From: Melghirimyces thermohalophilus
Lineage (GTDB): Bacteria; Bacillota; Bacilli; Thermoactinomycetales; DSM-45169
Direction: 5' to 3'
Assembly (NCBI RefSeq): GCF_900102685.1
Contig: NZ_FMZA01000021.1
Coordinates: 1-58,513 of the forward strand
Length of the DNA stretch: 58,513 bases
Every line of letters starts with the position of its first letter. The first letter of the stretch is position 1. The notes below the pieces were generated by a model. That model was not told the DNA's origin. It worked only from the letters and a program-made list of their open reading frames with translations, and searched no databases. Positions 18,230-27,115 of this stretch are shown here, one piece after another. A program made the translations under genes and the position numbers.

Positions 18230-19525
18230 ATGAGCCAGACCCATTATCAATGGATCCGTGAATACGGACGGAGAATGGATTCCGATTTACGTTGTTCACT
18301 GATCCAACGGTTGCATCTTCTCCGTTATATTCCGTGTTTCTTTCACCGGGCCACCCTCTCCCTGATGGAAAGACTGAGCCGTGTGCCCGTCCTCGTTCAG
18401 GTGGATCAACATGCCAAAGTGAGTGCTTCATTACAAAACACCCTATACAACAACCCTTCTTCCGTCGATTTCTTCAACAGCATTCACATGTTTCGTATGC
18501 ACCTCAATCTCAACCAGCTCCACAAGATGATGAAGCATCCAGAGGTCAAACGCGTCTACTTGGACCGCAAGGTTTATGCTTTGTTGGATACGGCCGCTCC
18601 CGCCGTCAATGCCCCGCTAGCATGGAAGTATGGCAATACCGGTGAAAGGACGGGAATCGCTATTATCGACACCGGCATCCACGCCCATCCCGATCTGATG
18701 AATCCGGAACCCCGTATCGCCGCCTTTAAAGATTTTGTCAAAGGGAAAACCAGCCCATACGATGACAACGGTCACGGCACCCACTGTGCCGGGGATGCCG
18801 CCGGTAACGGTTATGCCTCCGACGGCAAATATAAAGGCCCCGCTCCAGGGGCCAAACTGATCGGTGTAAAAGTGCTGGACAAAGCCGGTTCCGGCCAGCT
18901 TTCCGATGTGATTTCCGGAATTGAATGGTGTATTCAAAACAGAGAGAAGTACAATATCCGTGTGCTGTCTCTCTCTCTGGGAAGCCGGACCAACTCTTCC
19001 TATAAGGATGATCCGGTGGCCCAAGCGGTGGAAAAGGCCTGGGATCATGGAATCACCGTGGTGGCAGCGGCTGGTAACGATGGACCGGACCCTGGCACCA
19101 TCTCCAGTCCGGGAATCCATCCCCGAATCATTACCGTGGGAGCCAGCAATGACAAAGGAACTCCAACGATCCGCGACGATGAAGCCGCTTCTTTTTCCAG
19201 CCGGGGTCCCACACCGGATGGTGTTACCAAGCCCGATCTACTGGCTCCGGGAACGGATATCGTCTCCCTCCGGGTCCCCCGTTCCTACATTGATAAAATG
19301 TCGCCGGACAGCCGGATCAATCGGCACTATACCACCTTGTCGGGAACATCCATGGCCACTCCCATCGTCGCCGGCATGGCGGCTGTTCTGCTCACCCATC
19401 AGCCGGACCTGACCCCAGATGAAGTGAAAAGAGAGTTGGTGCAAGCGGCCCAATCCCTGGAGCTGCCCCCCAATGTTCAGGGGGAAGGATTGGCTCAGGC
19501 AGCCGATTCCTGGTTTAAGGGATAA
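18230..19525 (+). CDS. Intracellular subtilisin-like serine protease (AprX-like, S8)
   Basis: 431 residues, no signal peptide. The catalytic triad is complete: Asp147 in AIIDTGIHAHPD, His182 in NGHGTHCAG and Ser in LSGTSMATPIVAG near 373; the oxyanion Asn lies in AAAGNDG. The N-terminal 110 residues look like an I9-type prodomain. The length and order match AprX-type proteases of bacilli, which act late in growth or sporulation. The ATG at 18230 follows AGGAGAG. It ends 11 bases inside the convergent subtilase gene. Confidence 0.93.
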   Translation: MSQTHYQWIREYGRRMDSDLRCSLIQRLHLLRYIPCFFHRATLSLMERLSRVPVLVQVDQHAKVSASLQNTLYNNPSSVDFFNSIHMFRMHLNLNQLHKMMKHPEVKRVYLDRKVYALLDTAAPAVNAPLAWKYGNTGERTGIAIIDTGIHAHPDLMNPEPRIAAFKDFVKGKTSPYDDNGHGTHCAGDAAGNGYASDGKYKGPAPGAKLIGVKVLDKAGSGQLSDVISGIEWCIQNREKYNIRVLSLSLGSRTNSSYKDDPVAQAVEKAWDHGITVVAAAGNDGPDPGTISSPGIHPRIITVGASNDKGTPTIRDDEAASFSSRGPTPDGVTKPDLLAPGTDIVSLRVPRSYIDKMSPDSRINRHYTTLSGTSMATPIVAGMAAVLLTHQPDLTPDEVKRELVQAAQSLELPPNVQGEGLAQAADSWFKG

Positions 19526-20657
19526 ACCGGCCCATATAATGAGCCAAGGACTGTGCCGCTCGATACGCATTTAATTTGCCGTATTCCCGGGTGTTGCGAA
19601 TCGTGCCTGCCGATTCGATAAACAAACTGCGGAGCTGATCCGGCGAGAGATCCGGTTTCAGGTAAATGAGCAGCGAGCAAGCTCCGGCTACATGAGGGAC
19701 GGCCATCGATGTGCCGCTCATCTCACGGGTAGTTTCATTTAACCAAGCGGAAGCGATTTTTTCCCCCGGAGCCGCAAGATCCACTCCTTTTCCCGTATTG
19801 CTGAAGGAGGAAAGGGTCCCGTTTCGCGAAACCGAGGTGACGCCGATCGTTTCTTCAAACCGGGCCGGATAGTCCGTCGGTCCCGCAACTCCCTGATTAC
19901 CCGCCGCAGCCACCATCGTTAAGCCTCTGCGATGAGCCGTTTGTATCGCCTGGCGCAGGCTGTCACTCACATTGGACATTCCGAAACTCATATTGACCAC
20001 GTCGATCTCATTTTCGATACACCAGTTAATCGCACTGAGAAGGTCGGAAAGATTGGCACTTCCTCTCCGGTTAAAAGCTTTGACCGCATAGATCCGAACC
20101 CGGGGAGCCACCCCCATCACACTCAGTTCGGCAGCGCTTCCGGCGATGGTGCCGGCGACGTGGGTTCCGTGGCCATTGTAATCATACGGGGTAAACATGG
20201 GAGACAAAATATTGACCCCGCCGGCGTAATTTTTACGGATGGCCGGATGGTCGTTGGCGATGCCGGTATCGATCACCGCCACTTTTACCCCACGCCCTTT
20301 AGTATAGGGCCATACCTTGTAGGCACCGACATCCTGAACACCCCAGGGCAACTGGTCTCTCGTCTGATCGGTGATCTCCCCGGCAAAAGGGTCGGTAATT
20401 CTCACTCGGGAATCAAATTCCCAATGAGCCACATCCGGATGACCTTCCAAACTTCGGGCACCTTGCTGATTGATAAATTCACCCACTATGATGCCCAGAT
20501 GGGACAATATCCGAACCGGTCGCCCGCCCGATCGGTTGATTTCCCGAATACACTCCTTCGGGTTGCGGAAATTCCTTAAATAATAAATCTTTCGAACCCT
20601 TTTTGCCTTCCGATGAAATGCGGGCAATGGTCCCTGAAACCATTCCGGCTTTGGCAT
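19515..20657 (-). CDS. Subtilisin-like serine protease without signal peptide (S8)
   Basis: 380 residues. The triad is visible as AVIDTGIANDHP (Asp), NGHGTHVAG (His) and MSGTSMAVPHVAG (Ser), with AAAGNQG for the oxyanion Asn. The N-terminus is basic and not hydrophobic, followed by a prodomain-like region (to about 100), so no Sec export is expected. The ATG at 20657 has AGGAG 9 bases upstream; a TTG at 20666 touches that site and is less likely. It is convergent with the AprX-like gene (tails overlap by 11 bases) and divergent from the gene at 20742. Substrate unknown. Confidence 0.92.
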   Translation of the reverse strand: MPKPEWFQGPLPAFHRKAKRVRKIYYLRNFRNPKECIREINRSGGRPVRILSHLGIIVGEFINQQGARSLEGHPDVAHWEFDSRVRITDPFAGEITDQTRDQLPWGVQDVGAYKVWPYTKGRGVKVAVIDTGIANDHPAIRKNYAGGVNILSPMFTPYDYNGHGTHVAGTIAGSAAELSVMGVAPRVRIYAVKAFNRRGSANLSDLLSAINWCIENEIDVVNMSFGMSNVSDSLRQAIQTAHRRGLTMVAAAGNQGVAGPTDYPARFEETIGVTSVSRNGTLSSFSNTGKGVDLAAPGEKIASAWLNETTREMSGTSMAVPHVAGACSLLIYLKPDLSPDQLRSLFIESAGTIRNTREYGKLNAYRAAQSLAHYMGRFIP

Positions 20658-20741
20658 TTCGCTCAACTCCTTCTCTCACTGATAACCCCCGGTATGAATA
20701 CCTTATGAGAGCGATGCAAACCACCGAGGGAGTGTAGCATT

Positions 20742-21200
20742 TTGAAACAGCCCAAGCTATATACCCATCACCGAAGGGGAAAGCAAGCCCGGCGTCCGGC
20801 TCGGCGGGCCGCCACCGCCAAGGGCGGGGCGGAAAACATATCCGTTTCCGGACGAATGGATGAAATCCGGAATTTGTCCAGGGAGATTTTTTCCGCCACT
20901 TCTAAAATGGAGCAATGGCTGACCGCGATCACCAATCTGAGTTACGCATTGGAAGACAAAAAGGCATTCCAAAAATTTCTTACCAGCCTATCCAAAATGG
21001 ATTTGAATCCATCGGACGACGACAAAAAGGATTCTTCCAACCAGTCAACCGCATCATCCCCAAAAAAGTCGTCGCATTTATCTTCCAAGCCTTACTCCAC
21101 AGACGGCGAAAGCCTTTACGATCTGATCAACTCTCCAGGAATGGCCCAAATGGTCGACACCATTATGAAAAACAGACAGGCGAACAAAAAGCGAAAATAA
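20742..21200 (+). CDS. Hypothetical protein, 152 residues
   Basis: Starts at TTG 20742 behind GAGGGAGTG. The N-terminus is strongly basic (HHRRGKQARRPARRAATAKGG). A helical middle (about 38-85, RNLSREIFSATSKMEQWLTA) is followed by a low-complexity Ser/Lys/Asp linker (about 88-122) and a last helix SLYDLINSPGMAQMVDTIMKN. No family recognised. The arrangement of a helical domain, a disordered linker and a short terminal helix suggests a scaffold or coat-associated protein, but that is a guess. It is convergent with the similarly sized gene at 21228. Confidence 0.7.
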   Translation: MKQPKLYTHHRRGKQARRPARRAATAKGGAENISVSGRMDEIRNLSREIFSATSKMEQWLTAITNLSYALEDKKAFQKFLTSLSKMDLNPSDDDKKDSSNQSTASSPKKSSHLSSKPYSTDGESLYDLINSPGMAQMVDTIMKNRQANKKRK

Positions 21201-21205
21201 TGTGG

Positions 21206-21237
21206 TAACGGGCTCTCAGACAGCCCGTTATTTTTTC
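21206..21237 (+). terminator. Terminator between convergent genes
   Basis: TAACGGGCT-CTCAGAC-AGCCCGTTA followed by TTTTTTC. Confidence 0.75.
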
Positions 21238-21569
21238 TTCCGATTGCCAGAGGAATTCCGCAATTTTCGGTTCATCTTTTCTGCCTGCTCCTGGGGAAAC
21301 CATTGTTGTTCAACCAGTCTGGTCAGTGCCCGGTCCGGTTTGCCGGCATCGATCACCAGCTTCATCATCTGCTTCAGCTCCTCATTGCTTAACGGAGCCT
21401 GGGTCAACCGACGGATATACCCGAGAAAACCGTCTAACCCCCGGTTATAGTAGCTGTTCTTGGCATCGCTCAAAATCTGTTCCAACAGCCGAGCATTCAT
21501 CACATTTCGACCCATCATCTGATTGATCAGATCGGCGAATTCTTTTTTAGTCGGCCCCGTTCCCGTCAT
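21228..21569 (-). CDS. Hypothetical helical protein, 113 residues
   Basis: All-helical and basic at the end (NRKLRNSSGNRKKK). The sequence FADLINQMMGRNVMNARLLEQIL recalls the DLINSPGMAQMVDTI terminal helix of the facing gene at 20742, so the two products could be related or interact. No known family recognised. The ATG at 21569 lies behind AGGGGG. The helical centre contains LTQAPLSNEELKQMMKLVIDAGKP. Confidence 0.65.
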   Translation of the reverse strand: MTGTGPTKKEFADLINQMMGRNVMNARLLEQILSDAKNSYYNRGLDGFLGYIRRLTQAPLSNEELKQMMKLVIDAGKPDRALTRLVEQQWFPQEQAEKMNRKLRNSSGNRKKK

Positions 21570-21700
21570 AGTCAGCGCCCCCTTTTCTCTTCACATGCTC
21601 CTTGTGCGCTTACACATAGATGTATGTAAATCGCCCGGACTTGCATATGGCAAATACCCAGCTTCCAGGTAAAGAGGCCGCCGCCTACACCGTCTTTTCC

Positions 21701-21735
21701 ATAAAAAAGCGAGGGGATCATCACCCCTCGCTTTG
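21701..21735 (-). terminator. Terminator of the zwf-cyclase operon
   Basis: Minus strand: AAAGCGAGGGG-TGATGAT-CCCCTCGCTTT followed by TTTATGG. It lies just past the stop codon at 21745. Confidence 0.8.
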
Positions 21736-21744
21736 CTGATGCTT

Positions 21745-22389
21745 TTATACGCCTGTGGCCGACAAGCCCTCAAACAAAAGCACTCGAGCTGGAGCAGCTT
21801 CTGTATCTCGCAATTTGATCGGCGCTCCCACCATGAAGTACTCTCCAGCGGGTACCTCCTTGAGTCGCAAACCTTCCACAATCAGCACCCCAGCCTGAAA
21901 CAGTTTTTTGTGGGTTGGGTGTCCCGGCTGGCTCCGTTCCACACCGAGGGCATCAATCCCTACCCCTCGAACGCCGCAGGAGGCAAGAAACTCGGCGCCG
22001 TCCTCCGCCAAGAAGATAAAATCGAAATCGAAGGCATCCTCTTCGGAGTTGCGGGTTTTAAGCAGCAGGAAATCCCCTTCCCGGATCTCATACTTCTCCA
22101 GATCGGAACGGCGAATCCCTCCTTCAACATCAGTCAGGTCCACCACGCGGCAAGGACCGGTCAATGGTTTCACGTCCACTGTCTCTATGGTTCCGCCGTC
22201 GGGCAACATGTGCAGAGGAGAGTCCACATGAGTGCCCGTATGAACATCGAGATGAATCCGGGATTCCCGGGCGGAACCGGTATCGAAATCCTGGATCACT
22301 TCGATCTCCGGCTTTTTTTCAGGCTTGTTTTTGTAAACCGGCATCTCTTCATGAATGGTCATGGATACATCGTATACGCGGTAACTCAT
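21745..22389 (-). CDS. Cyclase-family hydrolase (kynurenine formamidase-like)
   Basis: 214 residues from ATG 22389. The hallmark metal-binding motif is HLDVHTGTHVDSPLH (HxGTHxDxPxH) near 50-65, placing it in the PF04199 family with KynB-type formamidases. N-formylkynurenine is a possible substrate, but no other kyn gene is nearby, so the substrate is open. The start overlaps the zwf stop (ATGA), which argues for translational coupling with zwf. Metal-dependent, cytosolic. Confidence 0.88.
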   Translation of the reverse strand: MSYRVYDVSMTIHEEMPVYKNKPEKKPEIEVIQDFDTGSARESRIHLDVHTGTHVDSPLHMLPDGGTIETVDVKPLTGPCRVVDLTDVEGGIRRSDLEKYEIREGDFLLLKTRNSEEDAFDFDFIFLAEDGAEFLASCGVRGVGIDALGVERSQPGHPTHKKLFQAGVLIVEGLRLKEVPAGEYFMVGAPIKLRDTEAAPARVLLFEGLSATGV

Positions 22390-23900
22390 CTTTGTCTCCC
22401 TCTCAATTCTGTTAAATGCCACTGGGTTCCATCCTGTTGCAGCAATCCATCCGCCTCCTTGGGCCCCGTCGAGCCCGCTTCGTAGAAGCAAAGGCTGGAC
22501 GCTTCGGAGCGGTCCCAAGCCTCCCGGATCGGATCGACAAATTTCCAGGCCAAAGCCACCTCTTCCCAGTGAGTAAAGTAGGTTCGGTCTCCCTCTAAAG
22601 CATCTCGCAGCAAACTCTCGTACGCTTCCGGGGTTTCCGTCCCGCAATCATGGCAAAAATCCATCGCAATCGGAACCACTTCCGTCTCCGTCCCCGGTTT
22701 TTTGGCATTGATTTGCAGGGACAATCCTTCTTGGGGATTGATCTTGATCACCAACAGATTGGGACCCAAGTTGTTGTCCTTATGAAAATACAGGTTGTCC
22801 GGCACACTCTTAAATTGGATCACGACCTCGGTGGTTTTTCGGTCCATCCGTTTCCCGCTCCGTATGTAAAAAGGAACCCCGGACCAGCGGAAATTATCGA
22901 TATACAACCTGCCGGCCACAAAGGTTTCGTTGAGGGAATCCGTCGGAACTCCTTCCTCTTCCCGGTATCCCGGCACCTCTTTCCCATCCTGGATACCCCC
23001 GGTGTACTGGCCGCGAACCATATTTTCATCCACTGCTGTTCCGCTCCAACGCCGCAAAGAACGGAGCACCTTCACCTTTTCTTCGTGGATCGCCTCTGGT
23101 TTCAGGTGACTGGGAGGCTCCATGGCGACCAACATCACCATCTGCAGGATGTGGTTTTGCACCATATCCCGCAGAGCTCCGGCGTGATCGTAGTAGGCGA
23201 CCCGGTCCTCCACCCCCACCGTTTCACTGGCTGTGATCTGGACATTGCTGATGTACTGGTTGTTCCAGATGTGCTCAAACAATGTGTTGGCAAACCGGAT
23301 CACTTGAATGTTTTGGATCATTTCCTTGCCTAAGTAATGGTCGATCCGATAAATATCTTCTTCGGCAAAGGATTCTTGAATCTGATTGTTCAGCTTTTCA
23401 GCGGAGGGGTAATCGTCACCAAAGGGTTTTTCAATCACCAACCGCCTCCAACCGCTTCCCTGTGTTAAACCGTTCTCCCGGAGATGGGTCGACACCTCAC
23501 CGAACAACTGAGGAGAGATCGCCAGATAGAAGAGTCGATTTTCAGGGATATCCGATTCCCGTTCCCGCATCTCCACCTGTTCCTTCAGTTGTTGATAGCC
23601 AGCCGAATCCCGTACATCGAGCGACATGTATTCAAATTTGTTGCAAAAAGATTGGAGCCCGTCCTCATCATCCACCGGGACACGGAAGTACTGATTTACA
23701 GCCTGACGAACCACCTCCCGGTATTCTTCCGGCCCTCTCTCTGAACGACCGAGGCCGATCACCTGAAAATCTTGATGAATCAACCCACTGCGGTACAACC
23801 CGTACAAAGCGGGAAGTAACTTTCTTCTGGCCAGATCCCCCGCTCCGCCAAATAAAACCATGACAAAGGGGGCCAGATGTGAATGGCTCTGATTCGACAC
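22386..23900 (-). CDS. zwf: Glucose-6-phosphate 1-dehydrogenase
   Basis: 504 residues, full length. It catalyses the first step of the oxidative pentose phosphate pathway and makes NADPH. Visible: the N-terminal NADP fold FGGAGDLARRKLLPALY (about 18-34), the substrate-binding RIDHYLGKE near 190 and EKPFGDD near 165. It starts at GTG 23900, 8 bases after AGGAGTG. It is the first gene of a coupled pair with the cyclase-family hydrolase. Its pathway meets transketolase (127) at the pentose phosphates. Confidence 0.96.
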   Translation of the reverse strand: MSNQSHSHLAPFVMVLFGGAGDLARRKLLPALYGLYRSGLIHQDFQVIGLGRSERGPEEYREVVRQAVNQYFRVPVDDEDGLQSFCNKFEYMSLDVRDSAGYQQLKEQVEMRERESDIPENRLFYLAISPQLFGEVSTHLRENGLTQGSGWRRLVIEKPFGDDYPSAEKLNNQIQESFAEEDIYRIDHYLGKEMIQNIQVIRFANTLFEHIWNNQYISNVQITASETVGVEDRVAYYDHAGALRDMVQNHILQMVMLVAMEPPSHLKPEAIHEEKVKVLRSLRRWSGTAVDENMVRGQYTGGIQDGKEVPGYREEEGVPTDSLNETFVAGRLYIDNFRWSGVPFYIRSGKRMDRKTTEVVIQFKSVPDNLYFHKDNNLGPNLLVIKINPQEGLSLQINAKKPGTETEVVPIAMDFCHDCGTETPEAYESLLRDALEGDRTYFTHWEEVALAWKFVDPIREAWDRSEASSLCFYEAGSTGPKEADGLLQQDGTQWHLTELRGRQR

Positions 23901-24020
23901 CGTTTTTTCACTCCTGTTCCGTCGTTTCCGGTTGTTCCGGATTCCAACAGGTCCCGGTTTTCTCTCTCATCTTTCCCTCAAGGAACCCACCTCATAAAAA
24001 CCATCGGGAGGGAAGACAAC

Positions 24021-24058
24021 AAAAAGCTGTTGACCGTGAGATACCGATGTCAACAGCC
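24021..24058 (-). terminator. Terminator of the 179-residue hypothetical gene
   Basis: Minus strand: GCTGTTGAC, a 14-base loop, GTCAACAGC, then TTTTTGTTG. Confidence 0.6.
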
Positions 24059-24084
24059 TGTCGATGGTTATGACCAACGGACGG

Positions 24085-24624
24085 TTATTTTTCTTTTTCC
24101 GTCTGTAGGACGTTCTTGAAATCGGGGACGACCCTGCAGCCCTCGGCGGGAAAGTCCACATCCCGGCCCACTTCCCCGCTCTGATTCCAAAATTCCACGA
24201 CACATTCCAAGGGTTGGGAAACCTTATCCCGGGGAGCCAGGAAGAGCGTCTCTTCCCCGGAAGCCTCCCCTTCCTTGTTAAACGTGACGTAAAAAACCGG
24301 ATACCGGACCACAGTCGATGCGTCTTCAATATCGAAATATACCTCGTGGCTGATCACCAGATCGGAAATCGTGCGGGAAATCGCGTTCTCTTCTCCATCC
24401 TCCGACTGGGTGATCACCTCCACCCGGTCTTCCTGTTCATCCACCCGAATCTGTTTAGCCTGTCCAAAGACAAAGACCGCCTGTTGGTCCATATCGAGTA
24501 GACCCGCCACGACGGGAGCATGATCGGAAATCACATTTTTTAACAATCGATCAAGCCCCGGGCCTGTCATCTCTCGGACGGAAGCCTCAAAGTTGACGAT
24601 ATTACCATGGGGGAAAACGCGCAT
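24085..24624 (-). CDS. Hypothetical cytosolic protein, 179 residues
   Basis: Acidic, no membrane segment or signal peptide. The first half is mixed helix and strand (VREMTGPGLDRLLKNVISDHAP); the second half looks like a beta-rich domain with an Asp/Glu-rich loop (ITQSEDGEENA). No known family recognised. The ATG at 24624 has only a weak GGAG upstream. It is transcribed alone between the acyl-CoA synthetase and zwf, with a terminator behind it. Confidence 0.7.
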   Translation of the reverse strand: MRVFPHGNIVNFEASVREMTGPGLDRLLKNVISDHAPVVAGLLDMDQQAVFVFGQAKQIRVDEQEDRVEVITQSEDGEENAISRTISDLVISHEVYFDIEDASTVVRYPVFYVTFNKEGEASGEETLFLAPRDKVSQPLECVVEFWNQSGEVGRDVDFPAEGCRVVPDFKNVLQTEKEK

Positions 24625-24681
24625 GTTATTCGGCTCCTTCTATACAACTCCCTAGGATTATAACTCAGCAGGGAGACTGGT

Positions 24682-26265
24682 TCAAGGAGTCTGCTTTTTC
24701 CGTTCTTGTTCCATCTTTCGCAATTCCACCCGCCGGATCTTGCCGCTGGTGGTTTTGGGCAGCGCGGAGACAAATTCAAGTTCACGGGGATACTTGTAGG
24801 GTGCCGTCACTTTTTTCACGTGATCCTGCAGCACCTCGATCAACTCCTGCGAGGGATGGTTCCCGCTTTTCAGAACGATAAATGCTTTAACGATAGAACC
24901 TCGCACCGGATCGGGACTGGCTACCACCGCACACTCCTGCACCGCCGGATGTTTGATGAGCGCATCCTCCACTTCAAAGGGCCCGATCGTATATCCCGAA
25001 CTGATGATGATATCGTCAGAACGACCTTCAAACCAAAAATAGCCATCTTCATCCCGACGGGCCCGGTCACCGGTCAAGTACCATTCTCCTCGAAAGGCAC
25101 GCTCTGTCCTCTCCTTATCTCGATAGTATCCTTTAAAGAGGGCGGGGGCATCCCGATGAACGGCGATATCTCCCACTTCTCCATCAGGGACCGGCTGACC
25201 CTCTTCATCGATCAACGTCACCCAGTTGCCAGTGGTCGGCTTGCCCATCGATCCCGGCTTTAGCTCCATCCCTTTTGTAATGCCCACCAACAGCGTATTT
25301 TCGGTCTGTCCGTACCCATCCCGAACCTCCAGATTGAAATGGTGGCGGAAGGTGTCGATCACTTCCCGATTCAAGGGTTCCCCAGCGCTGACGGCACTAC
25401 GGAGATGGTTCAGCCGATAGGTGTCCAGCCGGTTCACTTTGGCCATCAAACGGTACTCCGTAGGCGTACAGCAAAGTACATTGACCTGGTAGGTTTCCAT
25501 CAGCGACAGATACCGTTCAGCATCAAACCGTCCCTGATAAACAAAAGCCGTCGCCCCGCTGCCCAAGGTGGACATAAAGGGGCTCCAAACCCACTTCGCC
25601 CAGCCCGGTCCAGCGGTGGCCCACACCGTATCCCCAGGCCGAATATCCAGCCATTCCCGTGCAGCTACAGCCTGATGCGGGATCGCCCAGCTGTGATGGT
25701 GGATCACTCCTTTGGGGCCCCCGGTCGTCCCTGAGGTGTAGGAGATAAAGGCGACATCGTCGCTACGTGTGGCGGGTAAATGGATATCGTCCGCCCCTTC
25801 ACCGAGGCTGGCGAGAGGCCCCCACCGATCCGTACCTTCACCGACCATCCAACCCCAGTTGAGGGAAGGACAATCACGTGCCGCCTCTTCCACGCGATCG
25901 AGCAAGCTGTGGTCAAAGATCACCGCTTTGGCTTCGGCATGTTGAATCCGGTAGGCGATATCAGCGGATCGAAGCATTTCCGAACCCGGCAACACCGCCA
26001 AGCCCGCTTTCAGTGTTCCCAAATAGGCCATATAGGCTTCCGGAATCCGGGGCAGAAGAATCATTACAGGATCTCCTTTCCTCAACCCCGCCGCGATCAA
26101 CCCCCTGGCCATTCGATCGGAAGCTTCTTTTAGTTTCCGATAGGTAACCTCCCGTCGATCCCCCTTGTCATTTTCCCAACGGATCGCCACTCTCTTTTTA
26201 TCATCCGCATAACGATCCACATCATGTGCCATATTGTAGTGCTCGGGAATCTTAAACATGTCCAT
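24682..26265 (-). CDS. AMP-forming acyl-CoA synthetase
   Basis: 527 residues from the ATG at 26265, chosen for the GGAGGGGAG site; a 35-codon upstream extension is not needed. It activates a carboxylic acid through an acyl-adenylate to the CoA thioester. Visible: the P-loop SYTSGTTGGPKGV near 168, DGYGQTENT, the YLTGDRARRDEDGYFWFEGRSDD hinge and the C-terminal catalytic Lys in KTTSGKIRR. It resembles medium-chain acyl-CoA and acetyl-CoA synthetases; chain length cannot be read from sequence. Single gene. Confidence 0.93.
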   Translation of the reverse strand: MDMFKIPEHYNMAHDVDRYADDKKRVAIRWENDKGDRREVTYRKLKEASDRMARGLIAAGLRKGDPVMILLPRIPEAYMAYLGTLKAGLAVLPGSEMLRSADIAYRIQHAEAKAVIFDHSLLDRVEEAARDCPSLNWGWMVGEGTDRWGPLASLGEGADDIHLPATRSDDVAFISYTSGTTGGPKGVIHHHSWAIPHQAVAAREWLDIRPGDTVWATAGPGWAKWVWSPFMSTLGSGATAFVYQGRFDAERYLSLMETYQVNVLCCTPTEYRLMAKVNRLDTYRLNHLRSAVSAGEPLNREVIDTFRHHFNLEVRDGYGQTENTLLVGITKGMELKPGSMGKPTTGNWVTLIDEEGQPVPDGEVGDIAVHRDAPALFKGYYRDKERTERAFRGEWYLTGDRARRDEDGYFWFEGRSDDIIISSGYTIGPFEVEDALIKHPAVQECAVVASPDPVRGSIVKAFIVLKSGNHPSQELIEVLQDHVKKVTAPYKYPRELEFVSALPKTTSGKIRRVELRKMEQERKKQTP

Positions 26266-26375
26266 ATTCTCCCCTCCGTCGTTCCATATGGTGTGAAATT
26301 TCAGTCGACAACGCGGCCGACTAGGCACACCAGATATTTCGACAACCAACAGGCCACTTCCTTTTCCCAAAACAT

Positions 26376-26404
26376 GTTAAAGGGCAGCGGTTTTTCCGCT
26401 GCCC
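26376..26404 (-). terminator. Terminator of the alpha/beta SASP gene
   Basis: Minus strand: GGGCAGCGG-AAAAA-CCGCTGCCC followed by TTTAAC. Confidence 0.75.
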
Positions 26405-26424
26405 CAGAACCAATTATTTACTTT

Positions 26425-26643
26425 TTACTTCAGACCGCCACCCATTTGTTGCTCAGCCAGAGCAACCAGACGTTTGGTGATCTCTCCACCAACGGACCCG
26501 TTGGCCCGGGAGGTGGTGTCAGCACCCAGTTGAACACCGAACTCAGAAGCGATTTCGTACTTCATTTGGTCCAGAGCTTGAGCCGCACCGGCAACCAGCA
26601 GTTGGTTGTTGTTGCGCTCGCGGTTGTTTTGTTGTTGAGGCAT
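26425..26643 (-). CDS. Alpha/beta-type small acid-soluble spore protein
   Basis: 72 residues. DNA-binding spore protein that coats the forespore chromosome, protects it from UV, and is then degraded for amino acids. Visible: [23 protein letters not shown] with the GPR cleavage site YEIASEFG near 28-35, and the second conserved block [19 protein letters not shown]. An Asn/Gln-rich head (about 5-13) precedes it. The ATG at 26643 follows AAGGAGG. A sigma-G promoter is expected; GCATT, 18 bases, CAATATA upstream is a weak candidate. Confidence 0.96.
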   Translation of the reverse strand: MPQQQNNRERNNNQLLVAGAAQALDQMKYEIASEFGVQLGADTTSRANGSVGGEITKRLVALAEQQMGGGLK

Positions 26644-26856
26644 CCTCGGTTTCACCTCCTTGCAGATGGTACTCTTATATTGCTTTAGAACCGCGAGCCC
26701 AATGCGAGTGAAATTCTGGAATGCGATTGTTGTTTTTAAAATGGGCTGCGACTCAGGTGTCCGTTGACGGGAGCGGGACATATAATACCCAACAAAAGCC
26801 TTGGTGGCTGATCCCTGACAGATCCGGTTTCCGATCCATTCAGCGAGGTGTATCCG

Positions 26857-27090
26857 TTGAATCCAAATGATTATCGTTTGTTGGGAGAGCTGCAAACCGT
26901 TGATTTTCTCCTTTCGGAACTACAATTCCACTTGAACAGCCATCCCGAAGATTCCCGCGCCCAAGCTCAGCAAGAGGAGGTTCACCAACTTCGCCGCAAC
27001 TTAAAAAGGGAGTACGACAAGTGTATCCACCTGTTGCACTCCGCCCAAGAACAACTGTCGATGAAAATCGATCCAAAAGATATCCTGTAA
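26857..27090 (+). CDS. CotJB-like spore coat protein
   Basis: 77 residues. The segment [18 protein letters not shown] and the following [12 protein letters not shown] match the conserved part of CotJB (the YYELLxELQAxDFxLxEL and LDTHPxD pattern). The rest is a charged helical region. CotJB normally sits with cotJA and cotJC, and neither is adjacent. The start is TTG 26857, after GAGGTG; a GTG at 26848 is also in frame. The sequence CATATAATA, about 80 bases upstream, matches a sigma-K-type -10 box, but no clear -35 is seen. Confidence 0.7.
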   Translation: MNPNDYRLLGELQTVDFLLSELQFHLNSHPEDSRAQAQQEEVHQLRRNLKREYDKCIHLLHSAQEQLSMKIDPKDIL

Positions 27091-27115
27091 TATCCTGAGC
27101 GCCACTGAGCGCTTT

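Noticed and set aside
26750-26800. TATAAT in CATATAATA read as a sigma-A promoter for cotJB-like
   Set aside because: No -35 box at 16-18 bases; a sigma-K-type -10 fits better but lacks a -35, so no feature was placed.
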